From NCBI GenBank assembly GCA_964547995.1, contig CAZJRB010000030.1, positions 1-61,534 on the forward strand: a stretch of DNA of 61,534 nt, written 5' to 3'. The DNA comes from CAZJRB01 sp964547995 (lineage in GTDB: Bacteria > Planctomycetota > Planctomycetia > Pirellulales > Thermoguttaceae). Made by a program: the position numbers and the translations under genes. The notes beneath the pieces are model-generated. The model worked only from the letters and a program-made list of their open reading frames with translations. It was not told the DNA's origin and made no database searches. This document shows positions 35,201-42,599 of this stretch, piece after piece; the first letter of the stretch is position 1, and the number at the start of each line of letters is the position of its first letter.

Positions 35201-35532
35201 GCAAACGTCGGCTCCTCCGCCGGCGGCTCGACCTTCGGCGGCCGAAGCTCCTCGCGCAACTGCTCGTCGTATTCCGCCTTCTTCTCCCGATTCAACAGGC
35301 AGACTTTGGCCCTCGCGACCTCGTTGAGCAGACTTTGAGACTCCTGGGAATGCTTGCCCGATTGGAACTTCCGAAGATGCGCCATCTGCATGTCGGCCGT
35401 GTTGGCAATCACATCCAAGTCGGATTCAAACAGCTCGACCCCCAACAACCGGTAGTGGTTGGGCGGCTGATCTTTCGGCTTGATCCCAAGCCATTTGTAG
35501 TAAGGATCGAAACCCTCTTCTGATTTCGCCAT
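32284..35532 (-). CDS. J-like domain fused to a degenerate membrane pyrophosphatase
   Basis: A 1082-residue membrane protein. Residues 8-95 form the planctomycete J-like domain (YYKWLGI, NHYRLLGVELFESD, LLNEVARAKVCLLN, KKAEYDEQL) without an HPD motif. Residues 100-290 are Pro/Glu-rich linker. Residues 295-1082 hold about 15 hydrophobic segments with the membrane pyrophosphatase (H+/Na+-PPase) plan: GRFGMRAAIWASIRM, ARIGGGIFANAGEAGSEF (526-543), PKNHKRNPGAVAQSAGNIVG, GMGADL and GDACGSIADN. The Mg-PPi ligands are mostly gone: the DVGADLVGK block reads EAGSEFAEE, the two-Asp segment before GMGADL is shortened and lacks its Asp residues, and the C-terminal GDPFKDTSG is lost. It is probably a non-catalytic pseudo-pump; the role is unknown. 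The start at 35532 opens the J-like domain. Confidence 0.85.
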   Translation of the reverse strand: MAKSEEGFDPYYKWLGIKPKDQPPNHYRLLGVELFESDLDVIANTADMQMAHLRKFQSGKHSQESQSLLNEVARAKVCLLNREKKAEYDEQLREELRPPKVEPPAEEPTFAEPEPVGFPFVDTGQVEPVDEVPFFGPPPDVGSPDAGAPAIGPPPGFVEPMPINPFAEPEVEEPLPPVTPPADAIPPSSAPTFRPPTAKPPGRRPAPPPVEPAPPGEKPSLDEALSKVMSSPAGAPAPPVPEVTAPQATTPPVPEVTAPQATTPATTLAPDELAKKIAADLKAARPPFVERAAPSWISGRGELIGFAVLAGLAVAAFLVPRFIPVWVENSKWMLFGYWFLALLGSIAAVLSAAWHFGWTKGSGKGSPEMLDITRQVRSGVRAFLWQHWKSAGRYFALLLVFIVILAYFMKAKHSDWLFGPYLQRRWIILGLFTSVFSSALAGRFGMRAAIWASIRMTAGTKDSAGRGMQTMLKFGAVSGLLTAGFCLLEVAVWFGVLYWLVPLRFQEILPVMLCFGIGAASYALLARIGGGIFANAGEAGSEFAEEGGGVPKNHKRNPGAVAQSAGNIVGMGADLHALFYVGVVATALLGTTALSSHGGELLPKRMGYIETQNAGTDRERQALRFRPEVVRQMQLRACLLTLAVAGAGVLASVPGVWAVRAAEKGSPKRLLREFDRGINWSVFLTILAAWLLTRLLMPDFMGLFLSIAVGVLAGWVIGRWGERAAGSRSKLAWGVAERAAVGPATMSLGGMANAMRAVFFPVIVVAVTAFLAFGTAVHWRFDQQHWWPLLGLYGIGLASVGMLSTLGMTLAGDACGSIADNTLRHSMMAKSKPGLQEKMAVFNAIGGAMAMRGKLLCVASTALVGLVLLAVYLARYACFDRTFRYQGIDSARLTIQEPRVMVGIIIGVMVTFVFSALIFRAVESVSHSIARAIREQFRENPGMLQATKAPDYRPFIAKRTKTLYRLMRRPLLLAFLVPLAVGIVLGPTGVAGLLFGATVCGLCMGMFLACAGQSWTLAKEHVQKIADEQDLPIDPSKEIATGTPAHEMTSRSLAVFLILMGMFSLLIVGLVVRYNLPATKFF

Positions 35533-36273
35533 CGCAATCCTCGTCGCAAACCTGAGTCCCGGATTGAGGACATCCACGCCCCAGATATAGCACGGTTCCA
35601 ACATTCCCGCTGCGCCCCAACATAGGGGGTATGGGAATCAGCAACCCTCCCTCTACCCGTACTTGCCCTAGAGGGCCCATGTTGGACATCAAACCCTGGA
35701 AAATGTCGCAACTGTGGTGCGCAGATACCTCAAACTGGGGGCAGCCGCTTTCTCTTCAGGGAATCCACGTCCGGTATGCGCCAGGCACGGCGATAAGGGA
35801 CAGCCGATAAATAACTGCCGCATTTGTAGGCGGAGGCAGTGTGCCCCCGAACCGTCATTCCCGCGAAGGCGGGAATCCGGGTACGTGCCTGCGCGGGAAT
35901 GACGGTTCGGTCTTCTCGGGTCGGGAGCCCCGATACGGCAACGCCCGAGTTGAACGGGACCGAACCGGCCGATGCCGCCGATGGATCGCAAGAAAAATCG
36001 AGCGAATCGAACGAATCAAGCGTATCACCCGATCCCGTTTCCGGGCCGGTCGGCGAGAACCCCGAAGGAAGAGATGGTGCGCCCGGCGGAGCGAGTCCCG
36101 ACTTGCCTGACAATGAAGACGTAGAGACTGCGCCGGAAAATCCCGGACCGCCGGCCGGGTGTTGCACGCTGGTTAGGTATCCGCTACGCTGCGGATAGAT
36201 CGTCTGGCGAACAGGCGGCGTGCAGGCCGTTTGCGCATTTTCCCAAGATGTCCCGAAGAAGAGAGGTCCCGCC
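35533..36273. other. Gene-free stretch with a REP-like hairpin
   Basis: About 740 bases between the pseudo-pyrophosphatase and HEAT-repeat genes. A 64-base inverted repeat (35847-35910) with CCGAACCGTCATTCCCGCG and its complement is a REP/NPE-type element common in bacteria. A 119-codon frame at 35839-36198 reads the hairpin and then an acidic Ser/Pro/Glu stretch with no domain; it is not called a gene. A CCCTAGAGGGCCC palindrome lies at about 35667. Confidence 0.6.
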
Positions 36274-37416
36274 ATGAAGTCCTCCAGAGACCCCGGTTCC
36301 CGCGCCGTGCCCGCAGCGACGACTGCCGGCGTAGCGGCGATGTCGGCCGTCGTCGAACAGCTCCCGGCAGCCGAACAGCCTAAGCGGGAAATACCGAAAC
36401 AGTTGGCCGAGCTGTTCGAGAAGATTCCCACGCAGGATGAGGCTACGATCAAGGAAGTCTTCACCAAGTTAGTCCAAGGAGGGCCGGCCACGGTGGAGAG
36501 GCTCGTTGCGCTGGTCGGAGACGAGTTTGGCGACCCGCAGGGAGTGAAACCGAAATACGCCCTGCACGGCCTGGTCCACTATGCCTCGCGACCCGGCGCC
36601 GACGCCGAGCGGAAGATGATCGCCGAGACGCTCGCCAAGGAGCTATCGGCCAAGCACTCGGACGAGCTAAAAGCGTTCATCTGCCGGCAACTCCAGTTGT
36701 GCGGCCGGCCGCAAGAGGTCCCGGCCTTGGCGCCGCTGCTCGCAAGCGACCGGTTGTGCGAGCCCGCCACCCAAGCGTTGTTGGCCATCGGCGGCCAGCA
36801 GGCAACCGCCGCGCTGCGGGCCGCACTGCTGAAGGCAAAGGGCAAACGGGTGGCGACGATCATCAAGGCCCTCGGACGGTTGCAGGACAAGGATTCCGCC
36901 GATGCCATCCGCAAGGCGGTCGACGATCCCGACCGCAACGTGCGGCTGGTCGCGTGGTACGCCCTGGGCAACATGGGCGACGCCCACTCGATGGGCCTCC
37001 TGCTGACGGCGGCCGACACTGACGCACCCTTCGAGCGAATCCAGGCCACCGACGCCTGTTTGCTGCTCGGCCGCCGGCTGGCCGAGGCGGGCAAGACCCA
37101 AGACGCGGAGAAGATATTCCGCCAATTGCTCGACGAGCGAAAGGCTCCCGAGGACGTTTACGATCGTTGTGCGGCCCTGGAGGGCCTGGCCGCGGCCATT
37201 GGTGGGAAGGCCGTCGACGACGTCATGGCCGCGATGGGTTCCGATGACGTGAAGTACCGCGTTCCGGCCGCCCGGACCGCCGTCGATCTGGCCCGGTCGA
37301 TCCGGACGGACGACCCCCGTCAAGCCGAAAAACTGCTCAAAAAGGTCCTCGAAGCGACCAAGGAGGAGACCGTGCGCCAGCAGGCGCAGTTGTTGCTCGG
37401 CAAACCCCCAACATAG
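36274..37416 (+). CDS. HEAT-repeat protein
   Basis: A 380-residue alpha-solenoid. After a short basic/Ala-rich N-terminus (about 1-25), pairs of helices repeat every ~30-35 residues: ALHGLVHYASRPG, LKAFICRQLQLCGRPQEVPALAPLLA, EPATQALLAIGGQQATAALRAALL, ATIIKALGRLQDKDSADAIRKAV and LVAWYALGNMGDAHSMGLLL. Such proteins usually hold partners. The start at 36274 has AGAGG at about 36262. The Gfo/Idh/MocA gene follows 47 bases downstream on the same strand, suggesting an operon and perhaps a common process in sugar degradation; the partner is unknown. Confidence 0.82.
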   Translation: MKSSRDPGSRAVPAATTAGVAAMSAVVEQLPAAEQPKREIPKQLAELFEKIPTQDEATIKEVFTKLVQGGPATVERLVALVGDEFGDPQGVKPKYALHGLVHYASRPGADAERKMIAETLAKELSAKHSDELKAFICRQLQLCGRPQEVPALAPLLASDRLCEPATQALLAIGGQQATAALRAALLKAKGKRVATIIKALGRLQDKDSADAIRKAVDDPDRNVRLVAWYALGNMGDAHSMGLLLTAADTDAPFERIQATDACLLLGRRLAEAGKTQDAEKIFRQLLDERKAPEDVYDRCAALEGLAAAIGGKAVDDVMAAMGSDDVKYRVPAARTAVDLARSIRTDDPRQAEKLLKKVLEATKEETVRQQAQLLLGKPPT

Positions 37417-37463
37417 CTCGGCTGCCCGCGTCGATTCATCAACCAATGGCAAAGGAGATCATC

Positions 37464-38702
37464 ATGTCTGCTGATACACGTAGTAACCGAATCTCGCGGC
37501 GCCGTTTTCTCGGCACGAGTGCCGCCGCGGCCGCCGCGGTCACGATCGTCCCGCGGCGCGTGCTGGGCGGGCCGGGCGAAACCGCACCCAGCGACACAAT
37601 CACCTACGGCGTGATCGGAAACGGCGGCCGGAAGGATTCCGGGATGCGGCGATGGAAGTGTTGCGAAAGAATCGCCGTTTGCGACGTCGATACGAAGCGG
37701 ATCGGCGGCGACCGCGACGGCAAGTCGCGATTCACCGATTTCCGGAAGATGCTGGAACGCAAGGACATCGACGCGGTGGCCATCGGCACGCCCCCCCACT
37801 GGCACGCGATCCCTTGCATCATGGCCGCCGAGGCCGGCAAGGACATCTTCTGCGAGAAGCCCATGACGAAGTTCATTGCCGAAGGCCGCGCGGTGGCCGA
37901 CGCCGTGAAGCGCTACGGCGTGGTTTTCCAGATCGGCACGTTCGGCCGCTTCGGCAAGCAAAACGAAGCGAACCGCGAGAATCACAAGATCATCCAGTAC
38001 GGCCTGATCAAGGACCTCAGCGATATGGTCGTCACCGCCAGCGGCAAGAACCGGATCGGCCAAACCGCCTTGCCGAAGCAGGAGGTTCCGGAGGAGCTGG
38101 ACTACGACTTCTGGCTGGGGCCCGCCCCGTACAAGCCGTATAACAAAGACCGTGTTCACTACAAGAACCGCTTCTACTGGGACTACGAGGGGGGCGACCT
38201 GACGAACTTCGGCTTCCACAGCCTGGACCCGGTCCAATGGGTCATTGCCAAGGACGACACGAGCCCGGTGAAGGTCCGGCCGGGCCCCGCCCCGTGGCCG
38301 CAGCATCCCGACGCCGTCTGCCCGTTCAGTTGGACCGAGAGCACCTATGCGGACGGCCTGCGGCTGGTCCTCGGCGGCGGCAGCATCAAGGCCGCGTACG
38401 ACCGGCCCAAGAAGCGAAGCAGTGTGAGCGTGAAGGACCTCGACGAAGCGGCACGCAAGCGATACGACGAGCTGCCCGATCCGCCGAAGCTGGTCGAGTT
38501 CGACGTGGCCGTCAAGACGCGGCAGCAGGCCGGCGGCAACGCCGAGTCGTCGCACCGCTGCTCGGCGCTGATGAACCTGGCCAACATCGCCATCCGGTTG
38601 AATCGCACGCTCGAATACGATCCGGTCAAGGAAGAGATCGTCGGCGACGAGGAGGCCAACCGGTTCGTGAACATCCCGATGCGGGCGCCGTGGCACCTGT
38701 AG
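37464..38702 (+). CDS. Gfo/Idh/MocA family oxidoreductase, Tat-exported
   Basis: A 412-residue NAD(P)-dependent sugar oxidoreductase. The N-terminus is a twin-arginine signal (SRRRFLGTSAAAAAAVTIV, about residues 9-27), so it is exported folded with its cofactor. The Rossmann part has ITYGVIGNGGRKDSG, AVCDVDTKRIGGD, IGTPPHWHAIPCIMA and the family's CEKPMTKFIAEG (catalytic EKP). The C-terminal domain has DYDFWLGPAPYKPYN, FYWDYEGGDLTNFGFHSLD and GGGSIKAAYD. This Tat-exported subgroup is abundant in Planctomycetes and tied to polysaccharide breakdown. AAAGGAG lies 6 bases before ATG 37464. The substrate is unknown. Confidence 0.94.
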   Translation: MSADTRSNRISRRRFLGTSAAAAAAVTIVPRRVLGGPGETAPSDTITYGVIGNGGRKDSGMRRWKCCERIAVCDVDTKRIGGDRDGKSRFTDFRKMLERKDIDAVAIGTPPHWHAIPCIMAAEAGKDIFCEKPMTKFIAEGRAVADAVKRYGVVFQIGTFGRFGKQNEANRENHKIIQYGLIKDLSDMVVTASGKNRIGQTALPKQEVPEELDYDFWLGPAPYKPYNKDRVHYKNRFYWDYEGGDLTNFGFHSLDPVQWVIAKDDTSPVKVRPGPAPWPQHPDAVCPFSWTESTYADGLRLVLGGGSIKAAYDRPKKRSSVSVKDLDEAARKRYDELPDPPKLVEFDVAVKTRQQAGGNAESSHRCSALMNLANIAIRLNRTLEYDPVKEEIVGDEEANRFVNIPMRAPWHL

Positions 38703-38757
38703 CGAGTCGTGGGTGGTGAGCCGAGACATGGGGACCGGCACAACCGGACGCCGGCCG

Positions 38758-39060
38758 TCAAAAAACCGAAACGATCGGCAACACGAAGATCTTTCCGTCG
38801 CCCATCCGGCCGGTCCGCGCAACCTCGACGATCGTGCGAACCACTTCGTCGACGTCCGGGTCGTCGACCCAGAGCGTCAGCTCGACCTTGGGCAGATAAG
38901 CCAGCGAGTACTCGCTGCCGCGGTATTCGTCGAGGTAGTTCTTCTGCCGCCCGTACCCCTTCACCTCGCGGACGTCGCAGTCCTCGACCGCCGCGTCCTT
39001 CAGCGCGTCGAGCACCTTCTCGGCAAGGTACGGCTTAATGATGGCGATGACTTGTTTCAT
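38758..39060 (-). CDS. P-II family nitrogen regulatory protein, short form
   Basis: Trimeric P-II signal protein that senses ATP/ADP and 2-oxoglutarate and controls ammonium transport and assimilation. The 100-residue chain has the T-loop with Tyr51 (YRGSEY), the site uridylylated in GlnB/GlnK, plus EVKGYGRQK and TGRMGDGKIFVLP (B-loop). It stops at VLPIVSVF, about a dozen residues short of the usual 112, so the C-loop IRTGExG segment involved in ATP binding is missing. There is no amtB or glnA nearby. It is likely functional in binding T-loop partners, possibly with altered nucleotide response; not a certain glnB or glnK. Confidence 0.93.
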   Translation of the reverse strand: MKQVIAIIKPYLAEKVLDALKDAAVEDCDVREVKGYGRQKNYLDEYRGSEYSLAYLPKVELTLWVDDPDVDEVVRTIVEVARTGRMGDGKIFVLPIVSVF

Positions 39061-39225
39061 CTTCCCGATCGAACGGTCTGCGGATGAGCGGTGCGAAACA
39101 TCCGCCCCATCCGCTGGTTAGCCGCCATTGCAGTATCTTACAGTCAGGTGGCGATTCCTGCAACTCTTCAACCTCTTTATCCGTGATCGGTATTCCTCGG
39201 ATGTCCAAAGAACCAAGAAACGTGG

Positions 39226-39231
39226 TATAAT
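39226..39231 (+). promoter_or_regulatory. Candidate -10 box for the sialidase-like gene
   Basis: TATAAT at 39226-39231, 83 bases before the ATG at 39314. No recognisable -35 element lies 16-18 bases upstream, so support is limited to the -10 match. Confidence 0.3.
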
Positions 39232-39313
39232 GATTCTGCCGCAGCGGCCCGACCCGCACACGGCTGAACGCGACCGTTCGCCCGACACAGAAAACGAAAC
39301 ACAAAGGTTACCC

Positions 39314-40462
39314 ATGAAGACAAGCGCCCATTGGATGCCGGTTTACGCTGCGGGACTGTTGATATGTGCCGTGGCCGGACTATCTCACGCCCAGCCGCCG
39401 GGCGAGGTCGAGAAACAGCCGTTTTGCGAGTTGGAAGTGCTGTTCGAAAAAGTCCGCATCCCGAAAATTGCCGTCGCACCCGACGGAACGGCTCTCGCCT
39501 TCGCGAAAGGCTGCGCACTCTATCGCAGCAGCACCGACGAAGGCAAAACATGGAGCGAGACCGAAAAACTGGAAAGCAGCGGCGGCAATGTGATTGTTGA
39601 CCGGAAAAGCGGGGACATCATGATCGTCTGCCCGGCACAGAGCTTCTTGTTGCGGAGCCGGGACAACGGTAAAACCTGGAAAAAAGAAGACATTGTCGTC
39701 AAGCCGAACGCAACCGGTTACGGGGCGCCGGGCAATGCTCCTGTCAACGTCAACTGTTCGGAATCGGGTATCACTCTCCAGTCCGGCAAGCACAAAGGCA
39801 GGCTGCTCATGCCCGCTCGGATTCAACCACCCAAGGGCAACAACGCCCAGGAATACTGGCCGTACAACTACAACACGGCAATCTATAGCGACGACGGAGG
39901 AAAGACCTGGCAAACAAGCGGCCCCGTACAGAGCGGCACGGGTGAAGGTGCGCTGGCCGAGCTGACGGATGGTCGGATTTACTACAATTCACGCTGTCAC
40001 ATGGCGGTGGACCACCGCAGACGCCTTGCCTGGAGCCATGACGGCGGACACATGTGGACGGACTGGGAGGTCTCGAAGGACCTCTACGAGGTCGGTCAAC
40101 CGTTTTACTTCAAGTACGGAACCAAACCGAGCTACGGCTGTAACGCGGGGCTGGTGCGCATGCCCGTTGAGGCAACGGGCGGAAAGGACGTGTTGCTGTT
40201 CAGCACGCCGGACAACCCGGGCGGACACCGCTTCAAGATGACTGTATGGGCGAGTTTTGACCGCGGGAAGACCTGGCCGGTCAAACGCCTGGTCTACGAG
40301 GGCCCCAGCGCGTACTCATCGCTGGCGGCGGACAAGAATGGCACGATCTTCCTGCTCTTCGAAAATGGCGAGAAAAAACTGTACGAGCGCATCTCTCTGG
40401 CACGGTTTAACCTGGAATGGCTGACCGGGAAGCAGGACTGGCGAAACCTGTTGACGGATTAG
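39314..40462 (+). CDS. Sialidase/BNR-repeat glycoside hydrolase-like protein
   Basis: A 382-residue exported protein. Signal peptide about residues 1-26 (ends SHAQPP). A six-bladed sialidase propeller is shown by Asp-boxes SxDxGxTW: SSTDEGKTW, RSRDNGKTW, SDDGGKTW, SHDGGHMW and a degenerate DRGKTW. The candidate catalytic Arg triad and Tyr/Glu are not certain; PARIQPP and NSRCHMAVDH are suggestive. The family hydrolyses terminal sialic or related uronic acids, but many planctomycete members act on other substrates. The start is at the signal peptide with AAAGG 8 bases before. A perfect hairpin follows the stop. Confidence 0.85.
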   Translation: MKTSAHWMPVYAAGLLICAVAGLSHAQPPGEVEKQPFCELEVLFEKVRIPKIAVAPDGTALAFAKGCALYRSSTDEGKTWSETEKLESSGGNVIVDRKSGDIMIVCPAQSFLLRSRDNGKTWKKEDIVVKPNATGYGAPGNAPVNVNCSESGITLQSGKHKGRLLMPARIQPPKGNNAQEYWPYNYNTAIYSDDGGKTWQTSGPVQSGTGEGALAELTDGRIYYNSRCHMAVDHRRRLAWSHDGGHMWTDWEVSKDLYEVGQPFYFKYGTKPSYGCNAGLVRMPVEATGGKDVLLFSTPDNPGGHRFKMTVWASFDRGKTWPVKRLVYEGPSAYSSLAADKNGTIFLLFENGEKKLYERISLARFNLEWLTGKQDWRNLLTD

Positions 40463-40478
40463 ACGGTTGAAGAGCCCC

Positions 40479-40507
40479 GTTAGAGTCTTACGTCGTAAGA
40501 CTCTAAC
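40479..40507. terminator. Perfect hairpin after the sialidase-like gene
   Basis: GTTAGAGTCTTAC-GTC-GTAAGACTCTAAC: 13-base arms with a 3-base loop, 17 bases after the stop. No T-run follows, so it may be a Rho-independent-like or mRNA-stabilising structure for the sialidase-like gene and, on the other strand, the converging HEAT gene. Confidence 0.55.
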
Positions 40508-40579
40508 CGCCAGTTGCAGAAAAAGAATTGTAGGACGGATTGTTAATCCGTCCTACAATTCTTTTTCTGCAACTGGCGG
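40507..40579. repeat. 73-base perfect palindrome
   Basis: Perfect inverted repeat with 35-base arms and the loop GTT. The arms start CCGCCAGTTGCAGAAAAAGA, and the centre is the TGTAGGACGGATT...AATCCGTCCTACA repeat seen at 17932 and 18960. It touches the hairpin at 40479-40507, so two perfect palindromes abut. Such perfect arms imply recent origin or gene conversion. Confidence 0.9.
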
Positions 40580-40607
40580 GTTCCCTCTTCCCTCTGCTCT
40601 CTTCCCC

Positions 40608-41837
40608 TCAATCCCTCCTCGGGTTGACGAGCCCCGCCGCGTTCTGCTGCTGCTGGATGGTGTACCATCTTTTCCAGGTGGGCTGGTCGAAGTTGAAGTT
40701 CTGGCCGGTCAGAATGACCAGTGCATCGAGCACGTTGGAGTTTCGGAAGGGAACGCGGTAGATTTTGGGACCGCCGCCCATTGCGAGCCCGCCGCCGCCG
40801 GGTGCGCCCGAACCGCCAGGTCCGGTCCCGAAGGTGGTTGTCATCGACCCCGGCCCGCCCTTCTTGACCTCCTTGAATTTGTGGACGGTGATCAGCGAAT
40901 CGATCAGCGGCGCGACGGCCGAGGGATCGCCGATTTTACCCAGCGCGACCGCCGCCCGGTTGACGATCCGGTTGTCCTTGTGCCCGAGTTCCTTGACGAA
41001 GAACTCCGTCACGGCCGGCCGCTTGATTTTCGCGAGGTAATCGAGGCACGTCAGCCGCACCTCTTCGACGGAGTCCTCAATTGCGGCGGCGCACAGGGCC
41101 TGGTTGCCGGCGCCCGACCCGATCCTGCCCAGGATTCCGACATACAACAACCGCGCCTGGGGGGCCTTGTCTTCTTTGAGCTTCTTGGTCAGCGCCTCGA
41201 CGGCATAGGGATCGGTGATTGCCATGAGACTCTGGCGTGCTTGTGCGTCCTTGTCGGTACCGAGCTGTTCGCGCCAGCAGTTGATCTTGCGGTACCACTC
41301 CTTTTCGGCCAGGTCGTCCTTGCGGCGGCGTTCCATCAGCTCGATTTCCTGGAGCGTCCGGTAGCGGCCCTTGTAATACTTGTAGCCCTCTTTGGCCATG
41401 CGCTCGTCGCGCGTCATCCACTGGCCGTTGTGCTTCTGGTAGCCCAGGGCCCGGCGCGCCTCGGCATGGTCGGGATTCAACTCGCAGACCCGCTCGAGGT
41501 GCGTCTTCCGCTGCTTCAAAAGCTTATTCTTGTAGCACCAGTCGGCCAACGCCCATTGTCCTTCGACCGTGTCGGGATACTGCGGGCGGAGCCGTTCGTA
41601 TTCCAACTCCGCGGGGCGGGTGAGGAGCTTCTGCTTGACCTGCGAGACGCTAAGCGTAATCCGGCCGCCGCTGACAACCTCGACAACGTACTGTTTCCGC
41701 GGCCGCTCGTCGGGGTTGAGGATCTTTCCCACCACGCGGCCGCCGTTGTGCAAAATGAATATCTCGGCAAGCGCCGCACGTTGGACACTCCCCAACACAA
41801 CGGCCGACGCGAGCAAGGCAAAGCCAAAATTCTTCAT
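40608..41837 (-). CDS. Exported HEAT-repeat protein with tetratrico-like linker
   Basis: A 409-residue exported protein. Signal peptide ends near AALAEIF (residues 1-24). An N-terminal SH3-like strand region (ILHNGGRVVGKILNPDE, about 26-42) is followed by a helix-rich middle with charged helices (YKYYKGRYRTLQEIELMERRRKDDL). The C-terminal half has HEAT-type repeats (EDSVEEVRLTCLDYLAK, DNRIVNRAAVALGKIGDPSAVAPL). A glycine-rich linker (GGSGAPGGGGLAMGGG) follows, then FRNSNVLDALVILTGQNFNFDQ, a motif found in planctomycete proteins of this type. The function is unknown; scaffold for envelope complexes is the likely class. Confidence 0.82.
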   Translation of the reverse strand: MKNFGFALLASAVVLGSVQRAALAEIFILHNGGRVVGKILNPDERPRKQYVVEVVSGGRITLSVSQVKQKLLTRPAELEYERLRPQYPDTVEGQWALADWCYKNKLLKQRKTHLERVCELNPDHAEARRALGYQKHNGQWMTRDERMAKEGYKYYKGRYRTLQEIELMERRRKDDLAEKEWYRKINCWREQLGTDKDAQARQSLMAITDPYAVEALTKKLKEDKAPQARLLYVGILGRIGSGAGNQALCAAAIEDSVEEVRLTCLDYLAKIKRPAVTEFFVKELGHKDNRIVNRAAVALGKIGDPSAVAPLIDSLITVHKFKEVKKGGPGSMTTTFGTGPGGSGAPGGGGLAMGGGPKIYRVPFRNSNVLDALVILTGQNFNFDQPTWKRWYTIQQQQNAAGLVNPRRD

Positions 41838-41961
41838 GGGTGTTCTATTCCTTTCCGGCCCGGACACCTTTAGTATAAGGGGGATGCCCGCGATCGAGCA
41901 ACGAAAAATCCCCCGCCAGCCGGGGTTTTCGACGAACTCCGGTCCATTTTTCAGGGCGACC

Positions 41962-42471
41962 ATGAACGAGGTTCCCAATCAGCATCGCCGCGAGGCCCCC
42001 CAATCGGTTGGGTGCGCCGTCATAACCATAAGCGACACCCGGACCATCGAGACCGACACGGGCGGCCGCACCGCCGTCGAGTTGCTCAGCGAGGCCGGCC
42101 ATCGGGTGCTCGCTCGGGAGATCATCCCCGACGACCCGGGGCCGATGCGGAAACTGCTCACCGCCCTGCGCGATCGCGACGACATCGACGCGGTGCTGCT
42201 GACCGGCGGAACGGGGCTCGGCAGCCGCGACCGGACGGTCGAGACGGTCGACGCCCTGTTGGATAAGCGTCTACCAGGTTACGGGGAGCTTTTTCGGATG
42301 CTCAGTTTCGAGGCAATCGGCCCTGCGGCCATGTTAAGCCGGGCCACCGGGGGGGTTCTCGGCCGGACGGTGGTGCTAACCATGCCCGGCTCACCCGCCG
42401 CCGTTCGCCTCGCCCTCGAAAAGCTCATCCTGCCCGAACTGGGGCATCTCATCCGCGAAGCCCGGCGATAG
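41962..42471 (+). CDS. moaB: MogA/MoaB family molybdenum cofactor protein
   Basis: A 169-residue protein of the MoaB/MogA fold that adenylylates molybdopterin before metal insertion. Diagnostic strings are CAVITISDTRTIETDTGG (about 24-41), AVLLTGGTGLGSRDRTVET (about 79-97, the GGTG loop that binds the pterin pyrophosphate), DKRLPGYGELFRMLSFEAIGPAAMLSRATGGVLGRTVVLTMPGSP and a C-terminal LEKLILPELGHLIREA. MoaB is favoured over MogA by the single-domain length. Genes of the rest of the pathway are not in the window. ATG 41962 has no strong Shine-Dalgarno sequence; upstream in-frame sequence lacks the fold. Confidence 0.93.
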   Translation: MNEVPNQHRREAPQSVGCAVITISDTRTIETDTGGRTAVELLSEAGHRVLAREIIPDDPGPMRKLLTALRDRDDIDAVLLTGGTGLGSRDRTVETVDALLDKRLPGYGELFRMLSFEAIGPAAMLSRATGGVLGRTVVLTMPGSPAAVRLALEKLILPELGHLIREARR

Positions 42472-42599
42472 TTCCAGGCCCGAAATTGCCCTGGAATCGG
42501 CGGGCCGATTCGAGTACCCTCCCCCCCGCCGGCAAGTGGTGTCGCTCCTGTCCACCACAGAGCCGCGGCGGTTGAATCCACCCAACGACGGAGGAAATC

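Noticed and set aside
35839..36198. 119-codon frame (VIPAKAGIRVRACAGM then an acidic Ser/Pro/Glu tail)
   Set aside because: The first part is the usual translation of a REP hairpin, and the rest has no domain or ribosome-binding site. Treated as non-coding.
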